The notes under the pieces were generated by a model. It did not search any database. It was not told where the DNA came from and saw only the letters and a program-made list of their open reading frames with translations. From assembly GCA_017652545.1 (NCBI GenBank), contig JAGCAV010000394.1:1-5773 (forward strand): a stretch of DNA of 5,773 nt, in the 5' to 3' direction. Made by a program: the position numbers and the translations under genes. This stretch comes from Lachnospiraceae bacterium. GTDB taxonomy: Bacteria > Bacillota_A > Clostridia > Lachnospirales > Lachnospiraceae. Position 1 is the first letter of the stretch. Each line of letters starts with the position of its first letter. Of this stretch, positions 5,501 to 5,773 are shown one piece after another.

Positions 5501-5773
5501 GGATATCCTCCCCTCTGTAGCGCGCGATCGCTGCGCAGTCCTTATCACCGCGTCCGGATATGGTGATCACGATGATCTGATCCGGTGTCATTTCAGGGGC
5601 AATCTTCATGGCATGGGCTACCGCGTGAGCCGATTCGATCGCAGGGATGATCCCCTCCATCCTTGCCAGATACTCAAACGCATCGACGGCTTCATCGTCT
5701 GTAACCGCCACATACTGTGCCCGGCCGGAATCGTGGAGCCAGGCGTGTTCCGGCCCGATCCCCGGGTAATCCA
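5493..5773 (-). CDS. trpB: Tryptophan synthase beta chain, C-terminal part (cut by window edge)
   Basis: The last 92 codons plus the stop of trpB are visible; the gene continues past the right edge, so its N-terminus, including the PLP-binding lysine, is not seen. TrpB is the PLP enzyme that joins indole and serine into tryptophan. The visible part starts at [11 protein letters not shown], then [31 protein letters not shown] with the conserved Glu near the cofactor, and ISGRGDKD, whose Ser contacts the PLP pyridine nitrogen in the family. Its stop codon overlaps the trpA start by 8 nt. The frame stays open to the window edge beyond the internal GTG at 5711, so this is an edge truncation and not a broken gene. 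Confidence 0.96.
   Translation of the reverse strand, partial: DYPGIGPEHAWLHDSGRAQYVAVTDDEAVDAFEYLARMEGIIPAIESAHAVAHAMKIAPEMTPDQIIVITISGRGDKDCAAIARYRGEDIHE
5507..5513 (-). promoter_or_regulatory. trpA ribosome binding site inside the end of trpB
   Basis: GGGGAGG on the minus strand lies within the trpB coding sequence, 6 nt before the trpA ATG at 5500. It fixes the trpA start and fits coupled translation of the two subunits. Confidence 0.85.

Noticed and set aside
5493..5711. A separate 72-residue small gene starting at GTG 5711
   Set aside because: The frame continues upstream without a stop to the window edge and reads as TrpB ([11 protein letters not shown]), so it is the tail of trpB.

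Overview
No unusual or undescribed system stands out. The window looks like ordinary chromosome from a moderately G+C-rich anaerobic Firmicute, probably a clostridial lineage such as Lachnospiraceae. The evidence is the strong AGGAGG-type ribosome binding sites, the canonical TTGACA/TATAAT promoters, an A-type flavodiiron protein typical of strict anaerobes, and a DUF2974 (Mbeg1-like) protein common in gut Firmicutes. The taxon is inferred; no rRNA or other marker gene is present. I see no mobile element, CRISPR array, tRNA or phage gene.

Layout, left to right. At 1-911 (-) is the 5' part of a gene cut by the left edge. It has a helix-hairpin-helix-like segment and breaks off at what looks like the start of an SNF2-type helicase core. 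At 1045-2025 (+) is a complete Gfo/Idh/MocA oxidoreductase of the dihydrodiol-dehydrogenase-like type. At 2071-3330 (-) is a DUF2974 alpha/beta-hydrolase-like protein with a GHSKGG nucleophile elbow. At 3502-4677 (+) is a complete FprA-type flavodiiron protein. At 4733-5500 (-) is trpA, and at 5493-5773 (-) is the 3' end of trpB, overlapping trpA by 8 nt and running off the right edge.

Strands alternate (-,+,-,+,-), so each unit is short and well delimited. The two divergent intergenic regions (912-1044 and 3331-3501) each hold a pair of back-to-back sigma-A-type promoters. The two convergent ones (2026-2070 and 4678-4732) each hold one strong GC-rich hairpin with a U tract oriented for the plus-strand gene, possibly also serving the minus-strand gene. 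Only trpB-trpA are clearly co-transcribed. They encode the two subunits of tryptophan synthase and sit at the distal end of a trp operon that begins outside the window. The other genes share no obvious pathway. The flavodiiron protein would detoxify O2 or NO; the oxidoreductase and the DUF2974 protein have no assignable substrate.

The points most worth a second look are the truncated helicase-like gene and its start, and three evenly spaced TTGC/GCAA half-sites between the divergent DUF2974 and flavodiiron promoters.
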